Assembly (NCBI GenBank): GCA_022376465.1
Contig: JACDTU010000002.1
Coordinates: forward strand, 2,418,001 to 2,482,000
From: Cubamyces lactineus
Lineage: Eukaryota; Basidiomycota; Agaricomycetes; Polyporales; Polyporaceae
Direction of reading: 5' to 3'
Length of the DNA: 64,000 nucleotides
Shown: one piece after another, positions 36,094 to 47,191 of the stretch
Position numbering within the stretch: the first letter of the stretch is position 1
How the letters are laid out: each line of letters begins with the position of its first letter
Program-made: the position numbers and the translations under genes
The notes under the pieces: generated by a model
The model's database searches: none
Seen by the model: only the letters and a program-made list of their open reading frames with translations
What the model was told of the DNA's origin: nothing

Positions 36094-36602
36094 ATTAGGG
36101 GCGAGCAACAGGAGAGCAAGTGATGTGAATAGCGGGTGGATATAGAGGCGAAGGCAAGGTTTATGCTGCAGTCCTGAGCCCGCCACCCGCCCAAAGCGGG
36201 CCACGGTTGTGACAAAATCACGTGGTCTATCCCTGTGTCTGGCGCATCGCGCGTTACAGTCGAACTGACGCATACTGTACGCGTGACGCCGGTCCCGCAG
36301 ATCGAGTCGCGAGGGATTGCGACAGGGACACGCTCACACATGGTGTCCCAGATGACACTTACATCAGATTGACTAGGCTCAGCGTCAGCCTTGAAGCTTA
36401 AGCGTGGTGGTTGGAAACCGCAGCACACAGCATATATGCACAGGAGAAGCGGAGGTTATCAACACGCGTGCAGACACGAGGAGAGGCAGCAGGTCGTGGT
36501 GTTTTCTCATGAGGTATGAATACAGAAGGTGAGTCAGAAAACATGTACACAGCGCAGCGACAGATTACGATATACGCCATCCAAGCACCCCGCAGAAGAC
36601 GT
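36094..36602. other. Intergenic, upstream of CEG1
   Basis: About 0.5 kb between two minus-strand genes; presumed CEG1 promoter plus SKP1 3' untranslated region. No gene or clear motif seen. Confidence 0.4.
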
Positions 36603-37384
36603 CTAGCGGTCCTCCGCCCATTCCTGTAGAATAGCCAGACTGTCAGTTCGATGTGATCACGACTAGGTAGCGTGAAGCTTACGTTCTCCTTCTTGATTTG
36701 AGCCTGTATTGCAAAACGTGTGTGAGCAAACGCAGTGAGAAGATGAACAGAGTATGTACCTCCTCCTCAGGAGTGAAATCGTTGACGATGTTGAAGAGCT
36801 TGCGGATCTCTTCAGGGGTCTTGCCCTTGATCATGTTAGCGACTGTCTTGCAGCCGACATCGCTGAGCCAAGCAAAAGTCAACTCCTGGCGTCCAGCCGC
36901 AAAATACACGGATGATTGGACTTACAGGAGGGGCTTGATGTCCAGGTAGTTAGCTGCGAGGATAATCTCGAAGAGCATCTCCTGATCAACGGTGATGAAC
37001 TTCTGGTCCCACTCGCTAATGTCTGTCGTCCGCTTCCGCGTCTCGTCCTGGGTCTGCTCGGCATCCGCAGCGGGCAGAGGCTCTCCCCGGTGGTGCTCGC
37101 AGTACTCGAGGACCTGTGTGGCGTCGATGAGCACCACTCCAAACCCGCCCAGTATGGTCCCTACCTTCTTCAAAACGCTTGATGACACGTTAGGGAGAGG
37201 AATGGGCTGGTCGCTCTCGCCGACATCTACAGGGAAAAGGTTACAAAGTCAGTCGCACCGCACGCAGTCTCGACCAGGCGAAGCGGGGCGTACCCTCAAG
37301 CATGTTCTTGATCAGGACGCTGCGCTCTGCAACCTCTTTGTCCACGACGAATTGCTCGTTATCGGAAGTGACAAGAAGAACCAT
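36603..37384 (-). CDS. SKP1: SKP1, SCF ubiquitin-ligase adaptor
   Basis: Links F-box proteins to the cullin of SCF ubiquitin ligases. The start is the ATG at 37384 ([12 protein letters not shown]). The BTB/POZ-like part ([18 protein letters not shown], then an intron, then [14 protein letters not shown]) is joined to [14 protein letters not shown] by a 51-base intron at 37114-37164. The F-box-binding C-terminal half is highly conserved: [61 protein letters not shown]. The last two exons are very short. Two F-box genes lie nearby (38.5-40.4 kb and 52.4-53.7 kb). Divergent from the bL27m gene with 225 bases between starts. Confidence 0.95.
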
Positions 37385-37609
37385 GGTGGGAGGTGTAGTA
37401 GGGGAGAGAGTAGGGCCGGACGATGGTGGTTTGATGGAGGGAGTAGTCGAATCGACGGCGGTGCGAGATCGCGTCCAAGTAGCTCTTAGATATTGGCTTA
37501 TATAAGCCCAGCGTCTTGACCGTACCCGCTGCTGGACCGTCTCTTGTGCCCGTGCCACTGCTTGTCTCTTGTCCTTGTCATCGCCTCGGCCAGACAATAA
37601 TCGTGCGCC
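37385..37609. promoter_or_regulatory. Divergent promoter SKP1 / bL27m
   Basis: 225 bases between divergent housekeeping starts. No clear TATA box; nothing else assigned. Confidence 0.4.
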
Positions 37610-38248
37610 ATGTCCCTCCAGGGCCTTTGGCGTTGTGCAGAACTCCTCAGAAACCCATTCAAGCCCGCAGGTGCGTTGACAATACCGGTGACTACGGCAT
37701 ACAATTGAATTCACCGCTGATCGTGTTCGTATCCCGTTAGGTTTGGGCTCTGTGCGTACGGCTACGAAGCGTGCCGGAGGAACTGTTTCCAACCATGGAG
37801 GGTCGCCAGGAAAGCGGTTGGGTGTGAAGAAGTTTTCTGGTACGTCCCATGCTACTCGCGCATGGACACACGGAGCCAACGCAGGAACAAAACAGACGAA
37901 TTCGTGATTCCCGGTAACATCCTCGTTCGCCAACGTGGTACTGTTTTCCACCCTGGCCAACACGTATGTCCTTCCCCCGACCCCATCCCATGCGCTTAGG
38001 CCTGACTGTGCTGGGGCCAGGTCAAAATGGGCCGTGACCACACCCTGTATGCAACAGTTCCAGGATACGTGCGTTTCTACAAGGTGCCGGGTGCTCGCAA
38101 GGACCGCAAGTATGTCGGCATTGTCACGAACAAGGGCGAGAAGCTCCCTCGGGACGAGCAAAATCTCGGGCGCAGCCGCTTCTTTGGCCTTGTCGACCTC
38201 AACGCATTCAAGAAAGAAGCCGCTGCAGAGGCGACGGTATCATCATGA
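37610..38248 (+). CDS. MRP7: Mitochondrial large-subunit ribosomal protein bL27m
   Basis: Component of the mitochondrial large ribosomal subunit. The start is the ATG at 37610 (MSLQGLWRCAELLRN), giving an Arg-containing presequence fit for mitochondrial import. After the first intron the bacterial L27-like core begins (SVRTATKRAGGTVSNHGG, SPGKRLGVKKF). Then come GEFVIPGNILVRQRGTVFHP, GRDHTLYATVPGYVRFYKV and a basic extension (RKYVGIVTNKGEKLPRDEQN). Introns fall after NPFKPA, after VKKFS and after HPGQH. The L27 N-terminal arm reaches the peptidyl-transferase centre in ribosomes. The stop is at 38248; the gene is convergent with the F-box gene. Confidence 0.93.
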
Positions 38249-38512
38249 CGACCCTCTATGGTCTACGACGATGCTCGGGCCGCTCGCTTCTATTCACCAC
38301 CGCTTCTGCACGCCACAACATCATTGCAGAAGATCTAACGTACACAACTTCTGGTACACTGTAACTAATTTCGTAATCACTTTCTCGAGGAAGTGGTGTG
38401 AAAGCGATAACACAAGCAAGAAGAGAACGTACACGAGGTAAGAGCAATCCGACAGCAACAAACAATCGTACAAGCCATGAGAGATACATATCCGGTAACA
38501 AAGCTGACCTTT

Positions 38513-40422
38513 TCACCACACCGCCGCCGAGAACTCGATCCGAGGTGACATTGGAGGATCGAGGTCAACGACATCCACCACTTCTCGCAGCTCCGCCAAA
38601 TCAGTCTCTGCCATGTCTTCCACATTCTCGTAATGGGGTAAGCACAGCGACAGTCGTTTCAGTGGATGTCCTTGGGCCTTGCGCGTCTTCGCAAACTTGT
38701 ACAACTGTAGCGACGACCATGTTCGATCCTCTCTCAGCGTGATCGTATCCAGGTTGGGACACAACAGTCTCCCCGTGATCTCGTCCGTGGTCGATAGCGC
38801 AGATAGAATGACCCGACAGAAACCGCTTTCCGAGATGCTCCCGAGGCGTATGTGGAGTGCACAAAGGAGGGGCATGCGCGAGAGGACTTGTACCCAGAGG
38901 TCTTTCGAGAACCCGACGTGCGGGTGGTAGAACGACGTCTCCGATATGGTGAACTCCGTGAGCAATCCCAGGTCGAGCGTCTTCACGAGTGAGAGCAGTA
39001 TTGGGCCTGACACAGTGGGTATATCACCTATATCGCTCCCTGAGTGGATCATAGCGATGATCGAGAAGGGGTGTATGCTAGTCATGCCCTGGATGACTAC
39101 GCCGCCGGCTGAGCTGCGGTACTCGACCTGCACTTTGCGAATGTCGCGCAAGGGGTGTTCCTCACAGAGTTCGTCAGGCACTCCGAACTGGAACCTGAAG
39201 TCGCTCCGTCGTTCTATCCAGACGTCCATGGACAACTGGCAGTTCGGCACGATGAGTCGCCTAAGCAAGTTGGAGACGACGGGTGCAGCGCAGCGCGATA
39301 TATCCATCCGCCTAAGGCTGTCCAAACGGATCTGACGGAAGCGCTCTCCCTCCTGTTCAAGAGGCTGATCTTGGAAGAAGCGCGCCTTGACAGTGACGAG
39401 AACCTCGAGTTTAGGACACGCCTCCAGGATGTCGAGTAGCTGCGACACCTCCAGAGAGATGGGATCGCGCTTCCTGCCCCTGATGTATAGATGCCTGAGG
39501 TTGCCGAACGTCATCCGTCCTATCTGCGGGGAACAGTACGACATCTTCAAAACGCGGAGACAGGGTGTGTTACCGCCGAACACCGTCGGGAGTGTGAAGC
39601 ATCGGCCGTCCGCCCTTACGTGGAAGACGTGGAACGTCTCCAGTAGAGGTGCGGGTGCCTCCAAGAGGGAGGACAGGAAGGCTGCCATATTTCCATCGTC
39701 GTCGTGGATGTGTGTCCAAGGAATGTAGAGATGGCGCATGCGGTGCATGTGGGGGCGTACGCGGTTGATTATATGTGTCGAGTTATCAGCGTCCGCAACG
39801 GCGTGGACGACAAGAGACAGCGGCGCGTCCACAGATCGTTCCAGGCAGGCCAACGCCGCCGCCGGATACATCGTACCAATTTGTGTCCACAGCCCAGCAC
39901 AAGCAAGTGCAATGATGCGCCAGCGATAGCAGACATGTGCGACGTAAGCCCAGGGGACAGAGCCGAACCGCGAGCTGAGAGGGTCATCTTGACCATCGAC
40001 GAGTTGAAGGAAGATCAATGCCAAGATGTCGGGCGAGAGTCTATGGATGGGGCGCAGAGTGTTCCGGTACCGTCTGAGTATTGCAATCGAGTGGTCGAGC
40101 TTGTCCACCTATGAGGACGTTTGTTAGCCCGTGTTACGGTGCATACTCAGGAGTCAGTTGTACTGACAAGAGCTGGCGTACCTTGTCGATCAATCCCGCC
40201 GCATCGTCAAGGCTGGTATACCAGGAATCCGCATACCGTTCTCAATCTGCTGCGGATCGTATAGGGCCGTATATGAACTCACTGAGGTCCGTTCCACTCC
40301 GGGAGATCCCAGTGCTCTGGATGCAGTAAATGGGCGAGTGTGAGTCTCGGGTGCTCCTGCAAGTCGGACATCTGGGGGTTCTCGGCGACGGAGTCTTGAG
40401 GGGAAATGGTTGCGTTTGCCAT
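38513..40422 (-). CDS. F-box protein, agaric type with degenerate LRRs
   Basis: Probable substrate receptor of an SCF ubiquitin ligase. The main exon (38513-40108) begins VDKLDHSIAILRRYRN and carries the F-box LRPIHRLSPDILALIFLQLV, then a hydrophobic, repeat-like region of some 400 residues (for example FGNLRHLYIRGRKR, LLDILEACPKLEVLVTV) that resembles weak leucine-rich repeats. A short exon (LDDAAGLIDK) lies upstream, behind a 70-base intron ending ataccag; a first exon precedes that. I use the ATG at 40422 (MANATISPQDS); an in-frame ATG at 40527 would add 35 residues but lies only 18 bases past the stop of the upstream small gene. The helix-then-F-box layout is the one common in Agaricomycetes. 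Targets unknown. Confidence 0.75.
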
Positions 40423-40544
40423 ACCGCGCTGCTCGGTGGGAGACGGCAAGTCGAACGTCAGGCCTTTGACGCCGTGCGAGAGAGGTTCTGGCCCCAGGGG
40501 CTGCAGCCGAAGCGACCCTAATATCATACCACCCCGAAGCTGTG

Positions 40545-40823
40545 TCAAGGAACACCAACAGGGAACTGTCCCTCACGGGAATGCTTCATCTTGTGGCCTC
40601 GAGACGCTGCTTCTGGTACGTTAAGCCGCGCCTCGAGACGCCATGCCATGCCTCCTGCACGATGTGATGCTCCGCACCCCTCGCAAGAGCCATTCCCGGC
40701 ATAGGAATTACGGTCCAGGCAAGCGCAGGTAGGACACAAGAGACGCGGAGAGCTAGCCGAGACAAACGAGAGAGTATGGAGAGCTTGGCCGGGGATGGTG
40801 GAGGTCGGGAGTAGAGATGACAT
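40545..40823 (-). CDS. Small zinc-ribbon-like protein, hypothetical
   Basis: A 92-codon single-exon frame with codon choice like its neighbours. The start is the ATG at 40823 (MSSLLPTSTIPGQ). It holds two CXXC knuckles (LLCPTCACLD and SCEGCGAS) 13 residues apart, the spacing of a small zinc ribbon, followed by a basic, Arg/His-containing tail. No signal peptide. Its stop (40545) is just upstream of the F-box gene on the same strand, so the two could be transcribed together, or this could be an upstream frame of the F-box mRNA. No family recognised. Divergent from the DUF3074 gene, with 322 bases between starts. Confidence 0.45.
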   Translation of the reverse strand: MSSLLPTSTIPGQALHTLSFVSASSPRLLCPTCACLDRNSYAGNGSCEGCGASHRAGGMAWRLEARLNVPEAASRGHKMKHSREGQFPVGVP

Positions 40824-41145
40824 CGATGCCGACGACCCTGATCTCCCTCGATTGTATTCGGCCCCTGTCCGGTCTAGCCTTCGTCGACATCCTCGAGTCC
40901 GATATGCAGGCAACATCGTACAATATCTTAACTACACTCCCCGTGTTCGTCTATTCAGACAGCGACTAGCTATCAGGCAACGTGACCTCCCAAGAATAGC
41001 TGTACCGTGTGCACCGCTCGGTGGGATGGGCCCACCGCACTCGTTCGACTGTTGCGATGGACCCTTTCCCACTTGCTTATGCACTGTCAAAGTGCACTCT
41101 CACCTTCACTCTTGAACAGAACCACCTTGTCTTAGAGCTGCAGCC

Positions 41146-42141
41146 ATGTCTGAATCCGACCTGTACTTGTCGATTACCCCCGTGAAGATCTCGGGTACGC
41201 CGACCGCCTGCTTTGTTTAGCGGAAGTAGCTATTCCGGACTCACTGACGCGCTCGCTTCGCAGAGATTCCGCCGGAAGAGGACATTATCAAGGCGGGGAA
41301 GCAGATCCTCGAAAGCACCATGTCCTGGAAACAGGGAAAGGCGTACCAGCACAACAAGGTCAAGACGTTCTCCCGTTCCAAGGGGCCGAGGGACGGTGCC
41401 GGCTGGTATTGCCGAGTTAGCGAGCACACGAAGGAAGACGCGACCTTCGAGGAGTTCTGGAGTAAGCTCGGGGAGAACAAAGCAGAGAACGAGATGCAGT
41501 GAGTATGGCAACGCCTTCTTCGGATGCACATGGCTCCGCTACGTTGTGTCACTGAACGATGCTACCAAACGCCAGGTTTATCCCGGAGATCAAGACGGTC
41601 ACCTTGATCGAGCGCATCTCGCCTACCCAGACCGTCTGGTCGCTCGAGTATCACTTCCCCCCGCCCATCTCCCCTCGGATCTTCACGGTCCTCCATACGG
41701 CCGTGTTGAGCACCGAATCGCCCAGGACGGGGTTCGTTTATCCCTTCCAAGACCACCAGACGATCACAGCGACTGACCCTCAGCCTATAGTATCATTGTA
41801 TCCATTCCTGTAGACGTCTCCGACAATGCAGAATACGCCAAGAAGGAGGCGAAGGGCGCCAAGGGCCGCTACGTCGCCGTAGAGCGCATCCGGGAGCTCG
41901 AAGACGGGAAGGTCGAATGGCGGATGGCGACCTCGAGCACTCCTGGCGGTAGTATCCCACAGTTTATTGCGGAGTCGTCGATGGCTAGCACCATCTCTCG
42001 CGTAAGTTATACTGTGCGGCTTGATATCGTGTATGTTGCCACTGATACTCGTGTGAACAGGACGTCACCCACTTCTTGGAGTGGCTGCATAAGAACCGGG
42101 GCAAGGAGCAAGCTAGTACTTCCGGTGATGCTACGGCGTGA
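41146..42141 (+). CDS. DUF3074 (START-like) domain protein
   Basis: Fungal protein with a DUF3074 helix-grip fold related to START lipid-binding domains; ligand and role unknown. The start is the ATG at 41146 (MSESDLYLSITPVKIS). Recognisable blocks: EEDIIKAGKQILESTMSWKQ, AGWYCRVSEHTKEDATFEEF, LIERISPTQTVWSLEYHFPP, IIVSIPVDVS, VAVERIREL, and MATSSTPGGSIPQFIAESSM before the C-terminal helix (DVTHFLEWLHKNRG). Four introns restore the frame; the one near 41733-41792 joins ACG-GG to TATC. The product is about 240 residues. Convergent with the glutamine-synthetase-like gene. Confidence 0.82.
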
Positions 42142-42378
42142 GAGGGCAGCCGCACGGCATAGATGGGGTAACGGAGCTACAAGTTATGGCTGCTTTGGAT
42201 TTTGAATACTAAGTATATTCCGTTGGTTCTGCCTCTGTAAGAAAGGACGTTGGTCGTGTATGGATCCTGGAATATATAAAGTCCTGTCGAGTTCGCCAAT
42301 GAACGAATACACATTTGCACCCATTACGTTCCTGCAGGTATCATACATCCCTCCTTCATTTCCGTCCATGGTGACGCT

Positions 42379-44635
42379 TCAAGCCAGCTCAAGGTATCTC
42401 TCGACTGCGTACGCGGGTACATATGAGCCCCGCGATAAAGGAGAGGAAAGAGATACAACGCTCACCTTCCCAGTTCGTCACCGCCTCGTTCCAGAGACGG
42501 ACCTCGTGCTGCCTAGTGCCGCCGAAGTGGTCGACGAAGTCGTTGCCAAACACCGAGTCTTCGCGAGCGACACTATCTGGGCGCATCATGCGCTCCGTTG
42601 CAGCTTCGAGCGACTGAGGCAGCATCTGCACCTTTTGGAAGTTCGCTCTCGGTCAAATTGGACGATGCGCCGATCAATGTTTAGTTACGATACCTTGCCG
42701 CTTTTCTTGTCCTCCGGCGTGAGCTTGCTCACAGGAGGCCCAGGCAACGAGAGCTTCTTCTCGATACCCCGCAGGCCGAGCGCAAAGATCGCGCTAAGGG
42801 CGAAGTATGGGTTCATGTCTGCTCCGGGTACGCGGACCTCGAGGCGTGTCGCTGAAGGCGGGACAGAGGGAGGAGAGATGATGCGGATGGATGCAGCGCG
42901 CGAATCGTAGCCATAAGTGACGGCATTGGGTGCCCAGAAGGCTTCACCGCCTACAAGACGTTTGTATCCGTTGATGGTCGGGACGAGCTGTGAAGGGTGA
43001 GCTTTTGTTTCTATAAGGGTGGACATGTCAGCATACCATGGGCATAACTATCGATTGTATATTAGCTTTCAGGACAATGCGCGAGGGCGAAAAACCATAC
43101 CATCGGGCAAGCCATCAAGAACTCCTGCGAGGAACCATTCGCCTTCCTGGCTTAAGAACTTGGTATCCTCTGATTGGGCGTCAGGGCGTCCAGTCTTGAG
43201 CTGGTCATCTGGCAAAGCAAAGAGGCTCTTCCCCGCGGCATCTCGCAGCGATACATGAATATGTCTATATGCGTTGTTTAGTAGAGGAAGTCGTGGGAGT
43301 CGCACAGAAGTGGACGACATTGCGCTCACCCGCTGCATCCAGGGAGCTGAGGAGATATTCAGCATTGCGATGACGCGAAGTGAGCGGGAAGAACATACAT
43401 TACCCCATGGCTTGGCCATGAAGCTGGGTACGACCCCGCGCTTCATGCCAACACTCTTTGCCAAGAACTTGAAGAGAATCGCATTGTCTGCCATACGCAA
43501 GGCATCCGTATATGCCAGTGCCGTCTCGTACACACCCGGTCCAGTCTCCGTATCTGCAGGCCTTCTTCAGTACTAGTAAAACCGGGGATAACATAAGACA
43601 CGCACGGTGTCCCTCTAATGGGACTTGGAACTTGATGCTTTCATCGAACAGGTCATTGAAGTATTCGCTATTCAGCTGTGTACGGAGAAGCGAGTATCCA
43701 TGCACTATGGATGAATTCATGTAAGCCAAGAATGTCAGCTGAGGCATTGTGCACTTATTGCGCGTACTTCCTGGTGTCAAGGGCTGCAGATCTCTGAACC
43801 CCTTCTTGGCGAGGGACTCCGGCGTCTCTGTTCAAAATCAGCAAGTCGCCTCACCCTAGTTATCGCTTCACAGACCTTGAAATTGGAAGTACTGGCAAGG
43901 TATCAGTTTACGCATTCATTCCGGCATTGACTAGACGGACCTCGTATTCGCAGCCAGAGATGCATCGCCATCCCTTAGCTTGTGCGCGTTGAGCTACCTT
44001 GCGCAGAACACCTCGGGGGTCAGCACAGATAGGCTCCTTGGTATCCGGGTCCAAGAAGGACACCAAGAAGAACGGTACGTTGTTCTCCCAAGGGATGCGC
44101 CGATACGTCGCAAGGTCGATGGAGGCGATGAGGTCGCGATAGCCATTTGCTCTGTTAGAAATTAGCAGCTCTTTGGAGTATACTGTATCGTGGATGTCCC
44201 AGCCGCTGCATAGCACGGCCGTCAGCTATGGGTCTGTAGGTAGCAAGTAATTCCAAGAACTTGCAAGATGACGCTGCAGAAGTTGAAGCCGTCCGAGCTT
44301 GCGGCACTTAGGAACTTCTCCTTGGACTATACACACCTTCAGCATCTGGCCCGCGTCATACCACAGCGCCTACGACGTACCATGTACTTTCCACGAAGGA
44401 CACCATCCACTGAGGGAATCGGTGAGCGCTATATCCACTACCCTCAATCTGTCCGAACTGACCATCAATGCCTTGTATATGTCAGTCGCAACGTCTGACC
44501 AAGCTGAGGCAGACACCGAAGTTACTCACCGGCTACCTTGACTTTGATATCATTCTGGAGTAACGCCTCCAGCTCGGATATCGAGCTCGGCGCACCCTCA
44601 GTTGCGACAACACCGTTCTGAATTTCCCTAGGCAT
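42379..44635 (-). CDS. Glutamine-synthetase-like enzyme (FluG / type I GS family)
   Basis: Member of the bacterial-type GS catalytic family that in fungi includes the C-terminal part of FluG; it should ligate ammonia or an amine to glutamate, but the substrate is not proven. The start is the ATG at 44635 (MPREIQNGVVATEG). Segments in order: VDGVLRGKYM, FGWDIHD, YRRIPWENNVPFFLVSFLDP, ADPRGVLRKVAQRA, TGPGVYETALAYTDALRMAD, PSFMAKPWGN, IHVSLRDAAG, LVPTINGYKRLVGG, FWAPNAVTYGYDSRAASIRI, RLEVRVPGADMNPYFALSAI, and the end VERYLELA. There are more than ten exons, some very small. One intron (44206-44264) uses a GC donor: only GCAAGT gives the FGWDIHD frame. No amidohydrolase domain precedes it, unlike full-length FluG. 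Confidence 0.85.
44206..44264 (-). other. GC-AG intron in the GS-like gene
   Basis: Reading minus strand, the exon ends GTCATCTT and the intron begins GCAAGT and ends ATGCAG, before CGGCTGGG. Using the nearby GTTCTT as donor puts the next exon out of frame into a stop; the GC donor restores the conserved FGWD. Length 59 bases. Confidence 0.7.
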
Positions 44636-44862
44636 ATCTCGTTATTTGTTAGATGCGTTTGTGGTGTCTGTTGCTGTGTTCGCTGGTCGAGAGGATGCCG
44701 GTCAGAGTCAGGATGAATGTGATAACCCCGGATGCGCCGTTCCTGGTGGCGTCGAGTACTGCAGATCCTGATTAGACGCTCAAGATACGATGATGGCATA
44801 GCACCATCTATAGGCGCGTGCCTGCGATTGGCTTGATCTCGATTCTCGACCGTCCACTTAAG

Positions 44863-46295
44863 ATGTCTTTCGCCCTTAGCACGACAATCAAAGTACCCTC
44901 AGCTGTATCGGCTCTAGCGTTAGGCCCTGGCGAACAGTTATGTGTGGGATGTGGTATGTATCTCACTACATACAGCTAAATGATCCGGTCTCAAGCTTCC
45001 TCTCGTAGACGATGGATCTGTACGCTGGTATAGCCTCCCCTCGACGAAAGTGTCTAGGGCAATTAAATCACTCGGGGAAGAGGTATCATCAATCGTTTGG
45101 ACACACCCAAAGAAAGATGAAGAAGCTAGTGTGTGGATCGCTAGCGGCCGTAAGGTACTCTACACATTGGCGATCTGCTCAGCAGGTTCGAACTCGTCGC
45201 TAAATTGCTACATAGATCTTCCGCTTCTCAGGGTCATCCCAAAAGATGGTCATGAGTGTCGAAGATGCATCATGCTCTATTGAGGCCGGCGAAGACGATG
45301 AGGACCTGCTCAACGAGGCGCGTTTGCTGCAACTAGACGGTCTCACGCAGGAGGAACTGACACGAGTTCAACCAGCCAGCTTCATCTCAGTGAAAATGGC
45401 AAGGTCCTCGCGTTCGGCTCAGACTCAGGTTCCGTTGGTGTCATAGACATCTCGTCCAACAAAATCACACGCATGAGGAGCAGCCACACCACAGTAAGTC
45501 ACCCTCAGGCAGTCCATCGAAGGCACATGCATGTCAACGCTGATAACTCCATAGGTATGTGGCTGCGTGAGATTCGTCCCGGACCGGCCGAGCGAATTGC
45601 TGAGTGGGGGCTACGACTCTGCCCTGTTGCATTTTGATATCAGTCAGGGCAATATATTGTCTCGCCTCGACATCGGTGAGCCATGTGGATGATGAATTTT
45701 GACATATCTGCAGAACACTGACCAAGAATCTATGCTCAGCGGCACCACCCCTTACCAGCCAGGGAGTTTCCCTATCTCCACCTTTCGTGCTCTCAATCGC
45801 GATCAATGGCGCTGGACTGCTCGCGGCGAGCACGGCTGACGGGCGAGTGTGGCTAGGGAGCGGCGGCGAGAAACGTCCAGCTACCTCGCAGGCCGGCAAG
45901 AAGAAGCGGTCAAGGAAATGGGAGGGCTTGAAAGAAGACGAAGGCTTATGGTTGCAGGTCGCTGATGGACCCGTTGTCGCAACGTGAGCTTCCACACCGG
46001 CCCTTGCACCGCACTTGTGTACTGACCTGATGATTGTTCAAGCGCATTCCGCGAATCTGGACAGCTCCTGACATGCTCTCTGCTAGGCGCTCTCTCTGAA
46101 TACAAGGTGTCCCGGGATGCACAGGGATCACTGCAAGCAACGCAAGTGTGGTCCTCGACCGTCACAAGCATTGAGAAAGTCAACGCAATGGCGATAGGCC
46201 AGACTTCGCTTGTAGTCGGTGGGTTTGGGAAGGATGGGAAGGGAGTGGTGGAGGTATGGCGTCATAGTGATCAGGTTGCCCAACCAACGTCTTGA
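44863..46295 (+). CDS. WDR53: WD40-repeat protein, WDR53-like
   Basis: Beta-propeller scaffold; human WDR53 binds the DDB1-CUL4 ubiquitin ligase. The start is the ATG at 44863 (MSFALSTTIKVPSAVSALAL). WD-type blades include LGPGEQLCVGC-DDGSVRWY, SSIVWTHPKKDEEASVW, RISLSENGKVLAFGSDSGSV, RFVPDRPSELLSGGYDSALL and INGAGLLAASTADGRVW. A Lys-rich insert (KKKRSRKW) sits between late blades, and the last exon covers FRESGQLLTCSLLGALSEYK and VNAMAIGQTSLVVGGFGKDG. About seven short introns. The small size (near 380 residues) and single propeller fit WDR53, but many WD40 proteins look alike, so the symbol is tentative. Divergent from the GS-like gene (227 bases). Confidence 0.68.
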
Positions 46296-46656
46296 GCGTA
46301 CTGTACACCGTTGTAAATCTACAAGCATACTGCTGCTGGCGTACATAAAGCTGCTATGTGACGACAACTTGAAGAACATTGCGTAGCTGCCCAACGGATT
46401 CCTCGTCTTGACGCCTATCGAAGGGTTGGGCCCAAGCTCTCGCATTGCGACCCAGGAGATCCACCGGCGTCCGAGTCGAACATGGCTGAAGATGGATCGG
46501 TTCTGTAACGATGGTAGCGAGTTACTTTCCGCGACTACGAGCCTTAGACCGTTCATCGGGGGAGAACCTATGGGATGATTCTGTTGATCTATGCATTTGA
46601 TCTTTGAGTATCGTCCTATAGTGTCGAGACTACGTAGCTCTCACCATGGGGCGATG
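46296..46656. other. Convergent intergenic WDR53-like / PAC3
   Basis: 361 bases between two stops; presumed 3' untranslated regions. Nothing further seen. Confidence 0.4.
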
Positions 46657-47191
46657 TCACTTTCTGGAGAGTAGTTCCCTGACTAGATCCATCACGCCGC
46701 GGAAGACAGTGCGATCATGTTCGCTCAGCTCCGATGAATGGGCTGGCTCTGGCGATTTTGCTAACGCGATGCCGACTATGACAGGCCGCCGATCGGTTTC
46801 GAGGACGCTTGCCTCCTCGAGAGTCCACACAAGTGTCGCAATCTGCGACGCGTACAGCGAGTGCAGCGTTTGGATACGTTCCGATGGCGCGCTCCCGAGC
46901 AGAGGAGTAAGCTGCAGGGAGGGCGGAGGGACCGGCAGCGGGAGCACGTTAGGTTGTGCCGGGTCTGGCGGGGGTGCGGGGAGGAGAGGCATAGTAGAAG
47001 GCATAGTAGCCTGGATCTGTAGCTATGTCAGAACTTCGTGAACCGGTAAAATGTACGGCTACTAAACGTACTAGGCTTCCCACTTTGCCGAGTTGGGTCA
47101 CAAGAACGAGTATGCGATCCGCAAAGGCTTGGATGAGCACATCCGTCTGAACGCCATCGAGCTCGCGCGCTATTGTTGCGGTTTGAAGCAT
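46657..47191 (-). CDS. PSMG3: Proteasome assembly chaperone 3 (PAC3 / Poc3 type)
   Basis: Small chaperone that with PAC4 helps assemble the 20S proteasome alpha ring. The start is the ATG at 47191 (MLQTATIARELDGVQTDV). The conserved PAC3 core is FADRILVLVTQLGKVGSLV, matching the VTQxGKxGxLV motif of the family. One intron follows, then a Pro-rich linker, a segment resembling the family's second strand pair (LYASQIATLVW, RPVIVGIALA) and a C-terminal helix (RTVFRGVMDLVRELLSRK). The linker makes it longer (about 155 residues) than human PSMG3 (122). Divergent from MED16. Confidence 0.78.

Noticed and set aside
40423..40527. Longer F-box start at 40527
   Set aside because: It would leave only 18 bases after the upstream small gene; kept as an alternative, not as the call.
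45185..45200. GGTTCGAACTC, like a tRNA B box (also near 56862)
   Set aside because: Both lie inside coding exons or introns of WD40 genes, and no cloverleaf can be drawn around them.
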